From positions 62,001 through 126,000 of the forward strand of contig SUYI01000004.1 in assembly GCA_015060485.1 (NCBI GenBank): DNA of 64,000 bases. Direction: 5' to 3'. The DNA is from Prevotella sp. (GTDB lineage: Bacteria > Bacteroidota > Bacteroidia > Bacteroidales > Bacteroidaceae). This document shows, piece after piece, positions 48,893 through 57,903 of this stretch. The notes under the pieces are model-generated. The model saw nothing but the letters and a program-made list of their open reading frames with translations, did no database searches and had not been told where the DNA came from. The position numbers and the translations under genes were made by a program. Numbering within the stretch: position 1 is the stretch's first letter; the number at the start of each line of letters is the position of its first letter.

Positions 48893-51640
48893 TTATCTTT
48901 TGATATACTTCATACCTTGATAGATATAGAGTCCATTCGGGAGTCCGCTGAACGGATCCTTCGTATCCGTCACCCTGCGTACCACACGGCCTTGCATGTC
49001 GTAGACATTGGGATCGATACGGTTCTTCAGTGACGACTGTTCCACCGTAGGCACCTTGATGGCCGTAGGATACGTATTGGCCTGCCAAAAACCGTAATAT
49101 TCATGATACCTGTATGGACGCAAAGTGCTTTCCGGCGAATTATCATCGGCCGGTCCGAAAGCCACAGACTGTGCCAATGAGCCATCGTTATCATAGATAA
49201 AGTATAAGCCGTCGGTGAGAACGAGTCTGCCGTTAATCACTTTTTCAATACGAATTTCCATGAGATACTCGTCGGTAGCCCGGAGGATAAAGTGTTCACG
49301 GCAGGGTGTCACGTCATCGGCGGGGTCAATATAATAATACATGATATGGATGGTATTGGTGAACTCGTCCCAATACTCAAAGTAAGACTCTTCTTCTGTA
49401 TCATCATCCAGGTTCTCGCTGTCGTATGTGCTACTGAATTCCAAATGCGTTTCACCTGTGATGCGGTCATACGAATATCCATTGGTGTAGGTGGCATTGC
49501 CCGTGGTCTCGTCATATTTCGTCTCCAGGCTCCAGACGGGCTTCAGTACACCGTCGACGTTCTCCTGATAGACGATGTCGTAATTGTTCTTGAAACTGAT
49601 GCGCGACGTCAGCGAAGGAGTGCCGTCCCTGCCAATAGTGTATTCGTCGATTCGTTTCTTGTCACCAGTGTACACACACATCGTCTCTGTCTTTGCAATC
49701 ACATTGCTTGATGATGAGACGTCGTATTCTGTCATTTTGAAATACGAGGAGTCGGCAGGAAGTATATAGGACTCGAACGCCAACAGACGGCCTCCGCTGA
49801 TCTCGTCGTACATATTGAAGCCCTCAGGAGCACTGCGGGTGACAACATACAAGCGCTCGAAATCGGCATACTGAACGGAGTCGTCGCGCAAGACTTCTTC
49901 AATGGTATGGCCTAATGCTGACGGTGAGTTCTCGTCCACGTAGCCGCCTGTCACCTCGTCCTCTTCCCCTTCATCATCGGAATCATCGCCTTCATCGCCA
50001 AGGGCTGCCGAAGCAGCACGCCACATAACAGCACTACGCTTTGTCTGGATGGCACTGTTGGCCTTGGCCTGAATGGCGGTATTGACTACGGGGACAGGAT
50101 AATGGTCGTCCTGTGACTTCTCGAAGCAGGGCGACTCGCTTTCCGCGTTAAGCAACTGAACCATCGCGTATGACGTCAACACGTCGTGACTGACCTGTGT
50201 GAGACCGGGACCACTGGCCTGAGTAGAGAAACAATGACGCAACGTGGTGGTCGGCAGCTCGTCCACCGCGCCGTCAAGAACGTTGGTGGAAGCACCGTAA
50301 CTGTTCATGATGTGTCCTAGGGGCATGCCGCACACCATCGTATTCCACAGGCCGTATGACCTGATGCCGGCTACCGACCCACAATTCTGGATGCTCACCT
50401 GCCTGTCGGCATAACCCACGATGCCTCCCACATTGTCGGTACCTTCCAATGCTCCGAAGCTGGCGCAGTTGACGATGTCGCAGTTGGAGGCATATCCTAC
50501 AATGCCACCCACACATGACTTACCCCTGAGGGTGTTTCCGCTGTCAAAGATGAGATTGGCAATGACGGCATTCTTCAGGAGCGTACCCTTTGCCACTCCC
50601 ACAAAGCCCAGACAGTCGAATCCCTGATAGGAATAAACGATGCCGCGAATGCGGTGGCCGTTACCATTGAGCACGCCCTGGAACGGATTGTCGAAGGTTC
50701 CTAAGGGCACCATCGTAGTATCTTTGTCGAACACGAGGTCGGAATGAATATTTACGCCGATATTGCCGGGAATTCTGCCCAGCCCTACCATCTCGGACAA
50801 CACGTGCATCTCACTGGCATAATAAATGTCGTACACCGAACCGTCGGCACTGGCTCTTGGCTTGCGCAGATGACATACGCGGCATACGCCGTCGGCATCG
50901 AAATCATGCTCCTTCACATCATAAGTATAGGTTATTTCCGCATACGGACAATGCTCACACACCGACACGGAGCCGGCATTACTCATACAACTGGCTTCCG
51001 TGCCAGAACGCACGACCATGCTGTGCTCCTTATATCGGGGAGCTATCGTGATGGTGCTGTCCTTGCCACAGACGTCGCACGTGGCATAACTTTCACCGTC
51101 CTGGCCGCAGATAGACTCGCGCGAGACTTGCATCTTGCCGAACTGATGGACATGGATGGACAGGTTGTCAATACTTCCTGCGATATTGCACTTCTTGGCA
51201 CTAAAACGGGTTTCGATTTCTATATAGTGTTTTCCTTCTGTAATCTCAACCCTGTCTAACTGCGCTAAGATCATTTCGGGGTCGCTATGATCAATAGCGA
51301 TATGGCCATCACATCTCACGGTGAAAGAAAGATTACTTTGCTTGGGAAGTTTTCCACCTGATTTCGAAGCATATATTTCTAGGAACAACTTGTAGGAAAG
51401 ACTTGCCGTTTTTCCCGCAGGTACAGTGATGCTGAATGACAGAACGGAACGGCTATTCTTCGTCTCAAGCTGTATGGTATTCACATTGGTAAGCTGCCGA
51501 TAAGCACTATCCAACTTCACATCAGTAATCACAATACCGTCACTGGATGTACCTTCCACAAGACACTGAGCCTTAACCGCTGTGACGTTTGACAAGTAAA
51601 AAAGTATAAAAGTAAAAAGGTATAAAATTTTCCTATTCAT
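48893..51640 (-). CDS. 915-aa secreted GLUG protein with Cys-rich module and C-terminal tail
   Basis: Signal peptide to about residue 24 (SNVTAVKAQ). Residues about 25-180 are a beta-sandwich. A Cys-rich part follows (about 185-260): CDVCGKD, CEHCPYAE, and GVCRVCH, as in zinc-ribbon-like modules of GLUG proteins. GLUG beta-helix units (about 300-480; FQGVLNGNGHRIRGIVYS; LKNAVIANLIF; CVGGIVGYA) come next. The rest contains Asp/Glu-rich segments (EGDDSDDEGEEDEV) and aromatic beta strands, ending NVYDMQGRVVRRV, then LPNGLYIYQGMKYIKR, a sorting-type tail. Its gap to the 43697-48838 gene is 54 bases. It is probably a surface protein co-expressed with its neighbours. Confidence 0.82.
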   Translation of the reverse strand: MNRKILYLFTFILFYLSNVTAVKAQCLVEGTSSDGIVITDVKLDSAYRQLTNVNTIQLETKNSRSVLSFSITVPAGKTASLSYKLFLEIYASKSGGKLPKQSNLSFTVRCDGHIAIDHSDPEMILAQLDRVEITEGKHYIEIETRFSAKKCNIAGSIDNLSIHVHQFGKMQVSRESICGQDGESYATCDVCGKDSTITIAPRYKEHSMVVRSGTEASCMSNAGSVSVCEHCPYAEITYTYDVKEHDFDADGVCRVCHLRKPRASADGSVYDIYYASEMHVLSEMVGLGRIPGNIGVNIHSDLVFDKDTTMVPLGTFDNPFQGVLNGNGHRIRGIVYSYQGFDCLGFVGVAKGTLLKNAVIANLIFDSGNTLRGKSCVGGIVGYASNCDIVNCASFGALEGTDNVGGIVGYADRQVSIQNCGSVAGIRSYGLWNTMVCGMPLGHIMNSYGASTNVLDGAVDELPTTTLRHCFSTQASGPGLTQVSHDVLTSYAMVQLLNAESESPCFEKSQDDHYPVPVVNTAIQAKANSAIQTKRSAVMWRAASAALGDEGDDSDDEGEEDEVTGGYVDENSPSALGHTIEEVLRDDSVQYADFERLYVVTRSAPEGFNMYDEISGGRLLAFESYILPADSSYFKMTEYDVSSSSNVIAKTETMCVYTGDKKRIDEYTIGRDGTPSLTSRISFKNNYDIVYQENVDGVLKPVWSLETKYDETTGNATYTNGYSYDRITGETHLEFSSTYDSENLDDDTEEESYFEYWDEFTNTIHIMYYYIDPADDVTPCREHFILRATDEYLMEIRIEKVINGRLVLTDGLYFIYDNDGSLAQSVAFGPADDNSPESTLRPYRYHEYYGFWQANTYPTAIKVPTVEQSSLKNRIDPNVYDMQGRVVRRVTDTKDPFSGLPNGLYIYQGMKYIKR

Positions 51641-51675
51641 AACACTAAACTCTAAACTCTCATCTCTAAACTCTC

Positions 51676-51718
51676 TAATCGTTACTTGTAACGCTTTGTA
51701 CCTTTAGGTCAAAGAACT
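51676..51718 (-). repeat. Two-hairpin dispersed element, copy 2
   Basis: TAATC, inverted repeat GTTAC-TT-GTAAC, then CGCTTTG-T-ACC-TTTA-GGT-CAAAG-AACT. It sits against the stop (51720) of the preceding gene on the minus strand. Confidence 0.85.
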
Positions 51719-51719
51719 C

Positions 51720-53519
51720 CTACTGTTGTGACGCCGCCTCTGGCAGTACGGCATCTGATCCACTGCCACAGATGGCTGCGGAGGTGTTGCCCGAAAGGCT
51801 GCCGCCGTCGTTCGTACCGCAGATGCTGCCGGCATAGTCGCGCACACCGCCAACCCATACATTGTTTTCGGTGACACAGCCGGTGATGGCGCCTTTGTTC
51901 AGTCCGCAGATGCCGCCAAGGTTCATGCCGGTACCGATACTGCTCATGATGGAGAACAGTACATGGCAACCTTTAATCGTACCTTGGTTGACACCAGCCA
52001 CAGCACCGATATTATTCCAGCCACGCATGTTGCATGCGACGAGTGACACATCCTGCACGGTGGCTCCCTGGGCTATGGTGCCGAAGAGACCACGAGGGGC
52101 GCAACCAGCTACGGGGTCTTCCGTCTGGAGTGTGGTGATGACATGACCGCCACCGTCGAAGGTCCCCTGGAATGCCGTGCTGTCAGTAGCACCGATAGGA
52201 TTCCAAGGCAGTCGCATGAAGTCGTCGGCAATGAGGTCGTTGGCAAGACGGACGTTGGTCTTGGGACGGCGGTTGTTCACATAGTCGGCTACCCAGTAGA
52301 GGTTTCCGAAACTCTTGACGACAAATACGCTGTCGCTGCTGCCGGCGAGAGGTTCCGTTTCAGGACGTTCGTAGGGATGGAGACAATTCTTGCGGCGGCA
52401 GATGCCGTACTGGTCGTAGTCATGGCCCTCGCCGGGTTCTTCGAAGTATGCCCGGTGATAGCACTGCCTGCAGGTATATTCCATGATGACGTACTCGCAG
52501 TTGCGGCTCTTTTCCGAACGCAGATCACCGAACTCATGACGCAGCTTCTTCATGAATCCGCAATCACAGTAAATCATGTGATAATCATCGTCCACGGGAA
52601 TCTTCTGCTTGCCGAAATTGACGTGATCAGCGGCAATGACATAGTCGCAAACGAGACATCGCTTGTTGTGGCTCTGCCAGTCGGACGTATAGGTAGCCCA
52701 TTTGTGGTCTTCATATACGATCTGTTCACAATCATCACATTTCTTATAGTGTTTATTCGCACTCAGCTTGTCTGTCTTTGGCAGTTGCATCCAGGTGTCG
52801 ATGCCGTCGTAGAGCTGGGGGAAGCGGTGTGGCTCCTCCTTGGTGAGTCCGCACTGGTCGCGGTCACAATAACGAATATGGGTGGTGATGTCTCCATCAG
52901 AAGCGGTATCGGTAACCTTCTTCTTGAATTTGGACTCATGGCTATGCCAGGCAAAGACGAAGTAGCGTCCGCCGCCGGCATGCCCGCCGCTGTAGGTTTC
53001 ATTTGAAGTCAGATCCTTAGGCTTGCTGGTAGTGACCTTTGCCGAACGGAGCACCTTCTTGTTGAAATCGTTGTTGCCGGTGCGGCTGACATAGACATGG
53101 GCCTGCTTCTCGTAGGCTCCGCCAAAAATGCTATAGTTACGGCCGTTGAGTCCGCCTTGGTAACTTTCGTCCTTATACTTATCGGCCTGGAAGAAGGGGA
53201 CGGGTGTGTATTTCTTTCCTCCTGATGTATACTCTTCGCCAAAGCTCTTCCTTATCTCCACAGCCACATCGGTGATGTATTGGGTCGTATCGGTACTGTT
53301 CTTGAAGATAGCAAACACACAGCCACCGCCACGACCCTTACGGAAATCCAGATCGGCACTGCCGTCACCGCTATAGCCACTGGCTTGTGCGGCAAGATCC
53401 TTATACTCCTGAACGGCAACGACTTTTATCTCCGTCACCATACCCTGCGCTCCAGCGGAGGAAATGAAGAATGAAGAATGAAGAATGAAGAATGCTGCGC
53501 ACAACATCCACTTCAACAT
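51720..53519 (-). CDS. 599-aa secreted protein: MABP-like N-terminus, Cys-rich module and GLUG repeats
   Basis: Signal peptide MLKWMLCAAFFILHSSFFISSAGA, with upstream in-frame ATGs also possible but less likely. Residues about 25-180 (VTEIKVVAVQEYKDLAAQAS; SADLDFRKGRGGGCVFAIFK; QYITDVAVEI) resemble MABP-type beta-prism domains, which accompany MACPF proteins. A Cys-rich region follows (about 250-390; CDDCEQIV, RCLVCDYV, YCDCGF, CRQCYHR). GLUG units close the protein (about 430-590). Unlike the three larger GLUG proteins it has no C-terminal sorting-type tail: it ends LPEAASQQ directly against the dispersed hairpin element at 51676-51718, which may have shortened it. Confidence 0.78.
   Translation of the reverse strand: MLKWMLCAAFFILHSSFFISSAGAQGMVTEIKVVAVQEYKDLAAQASGYSGDGSADLDFRKGRGGGCVFAIFKNSTDTTQYITDVAVEIRKSFGEEYTSGGKKYTPVPFFQADKYKDESYQGGLNGRNYSIFGGAYEKQAHVYVSRTGNNDFNKKVLRSAKVTTSKPKDLTSNETYSGGHAGGGRYFVFAWHSHESKFKKKVTDTASDGDITTHIRYCDRDQCGLTKEEPHRFPQLYDGIDTWMQLPKTDKLSANKHYKKCDDCEQIVYEDHKWATYTSDWQSHNKRCLVCDYVIAADHVNFGKQKIPVDDDYHMIYCDCGFMKKLRHEFGDLRSEKSRNCEYVIMEYTCRQCYHRAYFEEPGEGHDYDQYGICRRKNCLHPYERPETEPLAGSSDSVFVVKSFGNLYWVADYVNNRRPKTNVRLANDLIADDFMRLPWNPIGATDSTAFQGTFDGGGHVITTLQTEDPVAGCAPRGLFGTIAQGATVQDVSLVACNMRGWNNIGAVAGVNQGTIKGCHVLFSIMSSIGTGMNLGGICGLNKGAITGCVTENNVWVGGVRDYAGSICGTNDGGSLSGNTSAAICGSGSDAVLPEAASQQ
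53464..53494. repeat. GAAGAATGAA repeat within a signal-peptide coding region
   Basis: ATGAAGA units encode FFILHSSFF on the minus strand; the adjacent 60 bases are nearly identical to the leader at 57777-57863. Confidence 0.85.
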
Positions 53520-53575
53520 CTTCGTTCCTGTTTTCACCCTCATCCGTCTTATGTCATCGTTTGTAATCATAAACT

Positions 53576-53633
53576 TCAAATCTCAAATCTCAAAACTCAA
53601 ATCTCAAATCTCAAAACTCAAATCTCAAAACTC
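53576..53633. repeat. Heptamer CTCAAAT/CTCAAAA tandem array
   Basis: About eight 7-base units fill the spacer between two genes. A shorter version occurs at 57864-57902. Confidence 0.9.
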
Positions 53634-53634
53634 T

Positions 53635-55590
53635 TCATTTATGTTGAAAGTCCCTTCGGCGCAACAGTAATGCCTGGCCTATTTTCTCGTTTTCCAGCGG
53701 TGTAACAGCGGATTTCTTCGGTTCCAACCAGAAAATACCATACTGATTCTTTTCGCTATCGAACAGGATAAACCGCTTGTAGCCGAAGAACGAGGGCGTT
53801 ACGCTCATTTTGATACGGTCGGAAGCAAACACCTCGCCGGAGTAATACATAAAATTCACTATCTCGTTCGTCCTCACCGTATTGGCCACCTCGTAGCCCA
53901 CGGGGACATCCTTCAGCAGGGTGCGTATGGTGTTCATCGCCGATTTGTCTTCGCTGGTGTTGGCCATCACACCCTGGTGCAGGTAGTAGGGGCCAATCTT
54001 CATATTGGCCGTGCAGGTGTCGTTCCACATATAAAGGGCTGCCTGACTGATCGTGGCAGCGGTAGTGTAGAACTTGATGCTATCGGTTGGCGAGATGTCG
54101 ATATCGCCGTTGTTATAATAGATGTAATCATCGTAGTTGAGTCGTACGAGCGGGGTGACATAGGCCTTCGCCTTGTTCTCCGCACCCTCGAGATACTGCC
54201 ATGTGATGGTGAATAGGCTGTCGTCGCTGCATCGGCGGCCAAGGCCCTCGCGAACCATCTTACCACCAAGGGTGGGATAGAACACCGTATATTCCACATT
54301 GTGGACGTATTCATTGATGATCTCGCCGATGATCTCGTTCTGGACGACAACCTGATTGGTGACGGAACGCTGGGTGAGTTGGAGCGCGGAAGTCGGGATC
54401 TTGGCATATATCGTATTCCTCGCACGCGGCATGACGCTGGTCTCGTAGGCAATGTGCTTGCCCACCAGCAGGTTGTAGAGTGAGGCGACGCTGGGCTCGG
54501 TGATGAGGTCGGAAATGGGGGCCACCTTGATGTCGATGAGTTCCACATTATTCTCGTCCTTGTCAGCACTGGGGTCGAACTTCAGCGACTTGAACCACTC
54601 GTCCACAACCTTGCTCTTCAGCGCATTGTCGTCGCTTTCATGCAGACCCGACAACTGCAGGGCGAGGGCACTGTTGCCGCCAAGAGCCTCGATGTGAGTC
54701 TCTCGGTCTGTCTTCGTATTGATGACCCAGTCTTGTTTCGCTGTACCGTCGGTGCTTCCAATGCAATAGAGGAACGATGCACTGGCCTGCTGCTCTACCG
54801 AATTGCGCGAGTCAACCACATGGCGGTTCATGGTGGTGCTGAACTTCAGCTTGCCACCCAGCTTGGCATGATAGATGACGTGGGTGCCGTAGGTCTGCAG
54901 CATATTCTGGAGTATTCGGATGGCCTCGGTGTTATTATTCTTGTCGATGGCCTCCTTGGCGAGCCTCTGGTAACGGAGGAATCCCGGAGAAAGGGCTTCT
55001 GGATGCTCACGGGCGATATAGTACAGGTCGTAGGGCTCCATATGGCGTGATGCCATGGTCAGACCGTCGTAGATGGTGCAGAAGGCGTATTCGTTGCTCG
55101 TCATGTCGGTCTTGTTATAGGTCGTTGAGACTTCGGCCTGGAAGAGGATTGCATCGACTTTCACCGAGGCGTTTGCCGTGAGCTTCTGGCATATCGTGAT
55201 GGCATCGGTACCACTGTAGACATGATGGTAGGACGACGGGGATATGTCGTCGACGATGGTGGTAGAGCCGTGCTGTTGGTCGAACTTCTGAATATACGAC
55301 AGGTCGATGACACGGTCGCGCACCTCGTCGTAGTCGCTGTACTTTCCGGTGCCGTTATAGCCGTAGCCCACACCGTAGCTGCGATACAGGTCGCCGATGT
55401 ATTCCTGGCGCTGTGCGGCATGCACCCGCCTCCAATGGGCCTCGCTGTAGGTGCCGTTGGCATTCTCAGGGTTGTATTCCTCAATAGCCGTCAGCACGTC
55501 GACATCATCTTCACGCGTACAGGAAGTGAATAGCAGTGAACTGTGAAACGCGATAAGCGCTGAGTATAGAATAACCTTGTTCGTTTTCAT
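53635..55590 (-). CDS. MACPF-domain lipoprotein (Bth-MACPF type)
   Basis: 651 aa, lipobox Cys24 (LLFTSC, then TREDDVD, acidic) suggesting surface display. It begins the MACPF domain with YGVGYGYNGTGKYSD and has a near-canonical signature, TYGTHVIYHAKLGGKLKF (about residue 230-247; consensus Y-G-T-H-aromatic/V-x6-GG). The 'GGN' core follows (about 300), then WFKSLKFDPS and APISDLI. A separate beta-rich C-terminal domain (about 400-651) continues to LLRRRDFQHK. Relatives include Bacteroides MACPF proteins, some of which kill related strains by pore formation (BSAP type). It is the sixth MACPF gene of the array, and its target is unknown. Start ATG 55590, 5 bases from the previous stop. Confidence 0.9.
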   Translation of the reverse strand: MKTNKVILYSALIAFHSSLLFTSCTREDDVDVLTAIEEYNPENANGTYSEAHWRRVHAAQRQEYIGDLYRSYGVGYGYNGTGKYSDYDEVRDRVIDLSYIQKFDQQHGSTTIVDDISPSSYHHVYSGTDAITICQKLTANASVKVDAILFQAEVSTTYNKTDMTSNEYAFCTIYDGLTMASRHMEPYDLYYIAREHPEALSPGFLRYQRLAKEAIDKNNNTEAIRILQNMLQTYGTHVIYHAKLGGKLKFSTTMNRHVVDSRNSVEQQASASFLYCIGSTDGTAKQDWVINTKTDRETHIEALGGNSALALQLSGLHESDDNALKSKVVDEWFKSLKFDPSADKDENNVELIDIKVAPISDLITEPSVASLYNLLVGKHIAYETSVMPRARNTIYAKIPTSALQLTQRSVTNQVVVQNEIIGEIINEYVHNVEYTVFYPTLGGKMVREGLGRRCSDDSLFTITWQYLEGAENKAKAYVTPLVRLNYDDYIYYNNGDIDISPTDSIKFYTTAATISQAALYMWNDTCTANMKIGPYYLHQGVMANTSEDKSAMNTIRTLLKDVPVGYEVANTVRTNEIVNFMYYSGEVFASDRIKMSVTPSFFGYKRFILFDSEKNQYGIFWLEPKKSAVTPLENEKIGQALLLRRRDFQHK

Positions 55591-55595
55591 AAAGT

Positions 55596-57812
55596 TCAAA
55601 ACTTGTCAATCGTTATATATATCGGGAAAAACTTGAAGAACATCTGATCGGAGTAGTTGAATGCCCTGACATACTCGGGATATTCGAGCAGCAGGTCTGT
55701 TCCCGAACCACTCAGACGCAAGATACGTGCTTGACCGGCGTCGTTGGTAATGACCGGCATGCCCTGACCGTCGTTCTGCGCGGGATTGGCTAACGTCTTT
55801 GTCTGATTGGGATGCGCGATGACCCAGTAGCCGGTGGGCCAGTCCAGTCCGAGCATGTTACGACCGTCGTATGAACGGTCGTAGAAAATGATCATGCGGT
55901 TGCCCAGCATACGGGTGATGCTCTTCGACTGTTCCACGGTGGGCAGACAGTCGTTCAGACCGATGGCCTTGACCGACTGGCTCACGGCGGCGGTCCACTG
56001 TTTGTTGCCCTCGTTGTCGTCGGTATGGTCGTTAACGCGCTTGATGTTGTCGCCTCCGTCCACCAGACAGAACCAATAGCCGTCGTTGTTCTTGTATAAC
56101 GTGCCGTTATGGTCTTTGTAGCTTTTCTCCACGAATTGCTTGAACAGCTTGTCTTGTTCCCAGTAGCTGCGGAGACCGTCGGTCTTGGGCTGCACGGGGC
56201 GCACCGACCAGAAGGTGCTGGCTACCTTGGCAACGGTAGTCGGCTCGGCAAGGGTCGCTGGCTGGGTGCTGAAGACGGTAGTACTATATGTCTTAGGCGC
56301 TTTGTCGGCCGTGGGACAGGGCTGCGGATGAACGGCATTCCAGTAGAAATACACATTCTTCAGGGCGTGGGTCTCCGGGTCGAAGAGATTACGGATAGCT
56401 GTACTGTCGCTCTCAGCGAAGATACTGTCGGAAGGTGTGTAGACCGATGCGCTGCCCTCCCAGACGACACGTCCCGGACGATGGCTCTCGTCACCGACAA
56501 ACAGTCCGGTATACAGGAACGGACGTACCTGTCCATCGGCACCGCGGATGAGCGGGTAGGCCACGACACAGGGTTTGTCGCTGCGGATGCTGGGAACATA
56601 CTCCTGACACATGATGCATGCTTTATTGGAATCCACCGCGGCCACCCGCACATCGGGACCGAAATTGCCTGCAACGGGCATGACGCCGTAGTCGGGTTCA
56701 GTGACCTCCTGCATGGGAGCCTCCTTCTTCAGGTACAGCTCGTAGGCCCGGCGCAACACCTGACGGGTGGTGGCATCCTCGAACAACTCATAGAACGGCA
56801 GATAACGTCCGCCGATGAAGGAGGCATTATAGGAGTTGGGCTCGATGCTGATATGGTTGGCCCAGCCGTAATAGTCGCCGTCGCTGATTTTCACTTCGGC
56901 AGCCTTCGTTTCATCGAAGGTCCTGTGAAGCTTGGCACAGTCGTCGGCAGAACCGCCCTTGACGCTGACCTGTCCATGATATTGAACGCTATGCTTGGAA
57001 ATCTCGCTGATGACCTTCGAGTTAGTGGTCTTCGTAACCTTCTTGCCAAGGATGACCTCGCAGACCTGCTGCGTGGTATATACCCGGTCGACGCATGAGT
57101 CGCGGTTGATTTCCATCTGCAGCTCTATCATACCACCCAGATTGGACGATACCACGAGGTGCGTGCCGTACGTCTCGGAAAATTTGGTGGCATTTTCTTC
57201 GGTGATGCCGCCCTCGCCGTTCTTGACCAGTTCGGCGACAGCCTTGCGGAAGTCTGCTTCCAACACGCTTTCTGCATTATCCAGCTCGTCCAGATTCATG
57301 CAACGCAGAATGCCCGCATCGATGGTCATGGTAGCCATGATGTGCTTGATGAACAGGTGGGCCTTGTAGCAGTTTTTCCACTTGCCGGTATATGTCGTCT
57401 TATTATTGCGGTAATACTTGCCACTACCAACTGCTTTACTATCATCAACAGTGAACTTGGTTTCCTCGTGGCCCAACTCCTGCAGGGTGTTTCCGCTGAA
57501 GATGTCCATCGACGTATAGTGACGAAGCTCGGAGCTGATGATCAGCCCATACTCTTTTTCGGAAGCCTTGAGGCGGTTGATATTGATGACGGGCTTCGTG
57601 GAAAAACTACTGTCGTCCATCACATTGCCGGCAGCGTTATAGGCATATCCCAGGCGCTGCAGTTTGACCTGTTCATCAGAGTAGGCCCTCGTAAACCGAT
57701 AATTACCGTCATCAACTCCTGCATCCATTAGGTCATCGGAACAGGACGTCGTTAAAATGAAGAGTGAAGAATGAAGAATGAAGAATGCTGCGCACAACAT
57801 CCACTTCCCCAT
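55596..57812 (-). CDS. MACPF-domain lipoprotein with a 340-residue C-terminal extension
   Basis: 738 aa from ATG 57812; leader encoded by the captured repeat (FFILHSSLFILTTSC, lipobox Cys24, followed by SDDLMD). The MACPF domain starts RLGYAYNAAGNVMDD, includes TYGTHLVVSSNLGGMIELQ (about residue 214-232), a near-canonical signature, and a GGSADDCAKLH segment. The C-terminal part (about 400-738) is a distinct domain with repeated aromatic motifs (YFYWNAVHPQPCPT; YWFCLVDGGDNIKRV; GYWVIAHPN). Of the six paralogs this and the next have the best-preserved pore-forming signature. The promoter-side spacer consists of CTCAAAA/CTCAAAT repeats. Confidence 0.88.
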   Translation of the reverse strand: MGKWMLCAAFFILHSSLFILTTSCSDDLMDAGVDDGNYRFTRAYSDEQVKLQRLGYAYNAAGNVMDDSSFSTKPVININRLKASEKEYGLIISSELRHYTSMDIFSGNTLQELGHEETKFTVDDSKAVGSGKYYRNNKTTYTGKWKNCYKAHLFIKHIMATMTIDAGILRCMNLDELDNAESVLEADFRKAVAELVKNGEGGITEENATKFSETYGTHLVVSSNLGGMIELQMEINRDSCVDRVYTTQQVCEVILGKKVTKTTNSKVISEISKHSVQYHGQVSVKGGSADDCAKLHRTFDETKAAEVKISDGDYYGWANHISIEPNSYNASFIGGRYLPFYELFEDATTRQVLRRAYELYLKKEAPMQEVTEPDYGVMPVAGNFGPDVRVAAVDSNKACIMCQEYVPSIRSDKPCVVAYPLIRGADGQVRPFLYTGLFVGDESHRPGRVVWEGSASVYTPSDSIFAESDSTAIRNLFDPETHALKNVYFYWNAVHPQPCPTADKAPKTYSTTVFSTQPATLAEPTTVAKVASTFWSVRPVQPKTDGLRSYWEQDKLFKQFVEKSYKDHNGTLYKNNDGYWFCLVDGGDNIKRVNDHTDDNEGNKQWTAAVSQSVKAIGLNDCLPTVEQSKSITRMLGNRMIIFYDRSYDGRNMLGLDWPTGYWVIAHPNQTKTLANPAQNDGQGMPVITNDAGQARILRLSGSGTDLLLEYPEYVRAFNYSDQMFFKFFPIYITIDKF
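57756..57788. repeat. GAAGAATGAA repeat within a signal-peptide coding region
   Basis: Encodes the hydrophobic LHSSLFIL part of the leader on the minus strand. Confidence 0.85.
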
Positions 57813-57863
57813 CTTCGTTTCTGTTTTCACCCTCGGCACTCTTATATCATCGTTTGTAATCAT

Positions 57864-57902
57864 AAATCTCAAAACTCAAATCTCAAAACTCAAATCTCAT
57901 AG
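57864..57902. repeat. CTCAAAT/CTCAAAA heptamer spacer
   Basis: About five 7-base units between two MACPF genes, the shorter counterpart of the array at 53576-53633. Confidence 0.85.
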
Positions 57903-57903
57903 T

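Noticed and set aside
50850..50890. CXXCH (CRVCH) haem-binding motif in the 48893-51640 protein
   Set aside because: It lies in a Cys-rich zinc-ribbon-like module with other CxxC pairs; a single CXXCH there is not evidence of a cytochrome.
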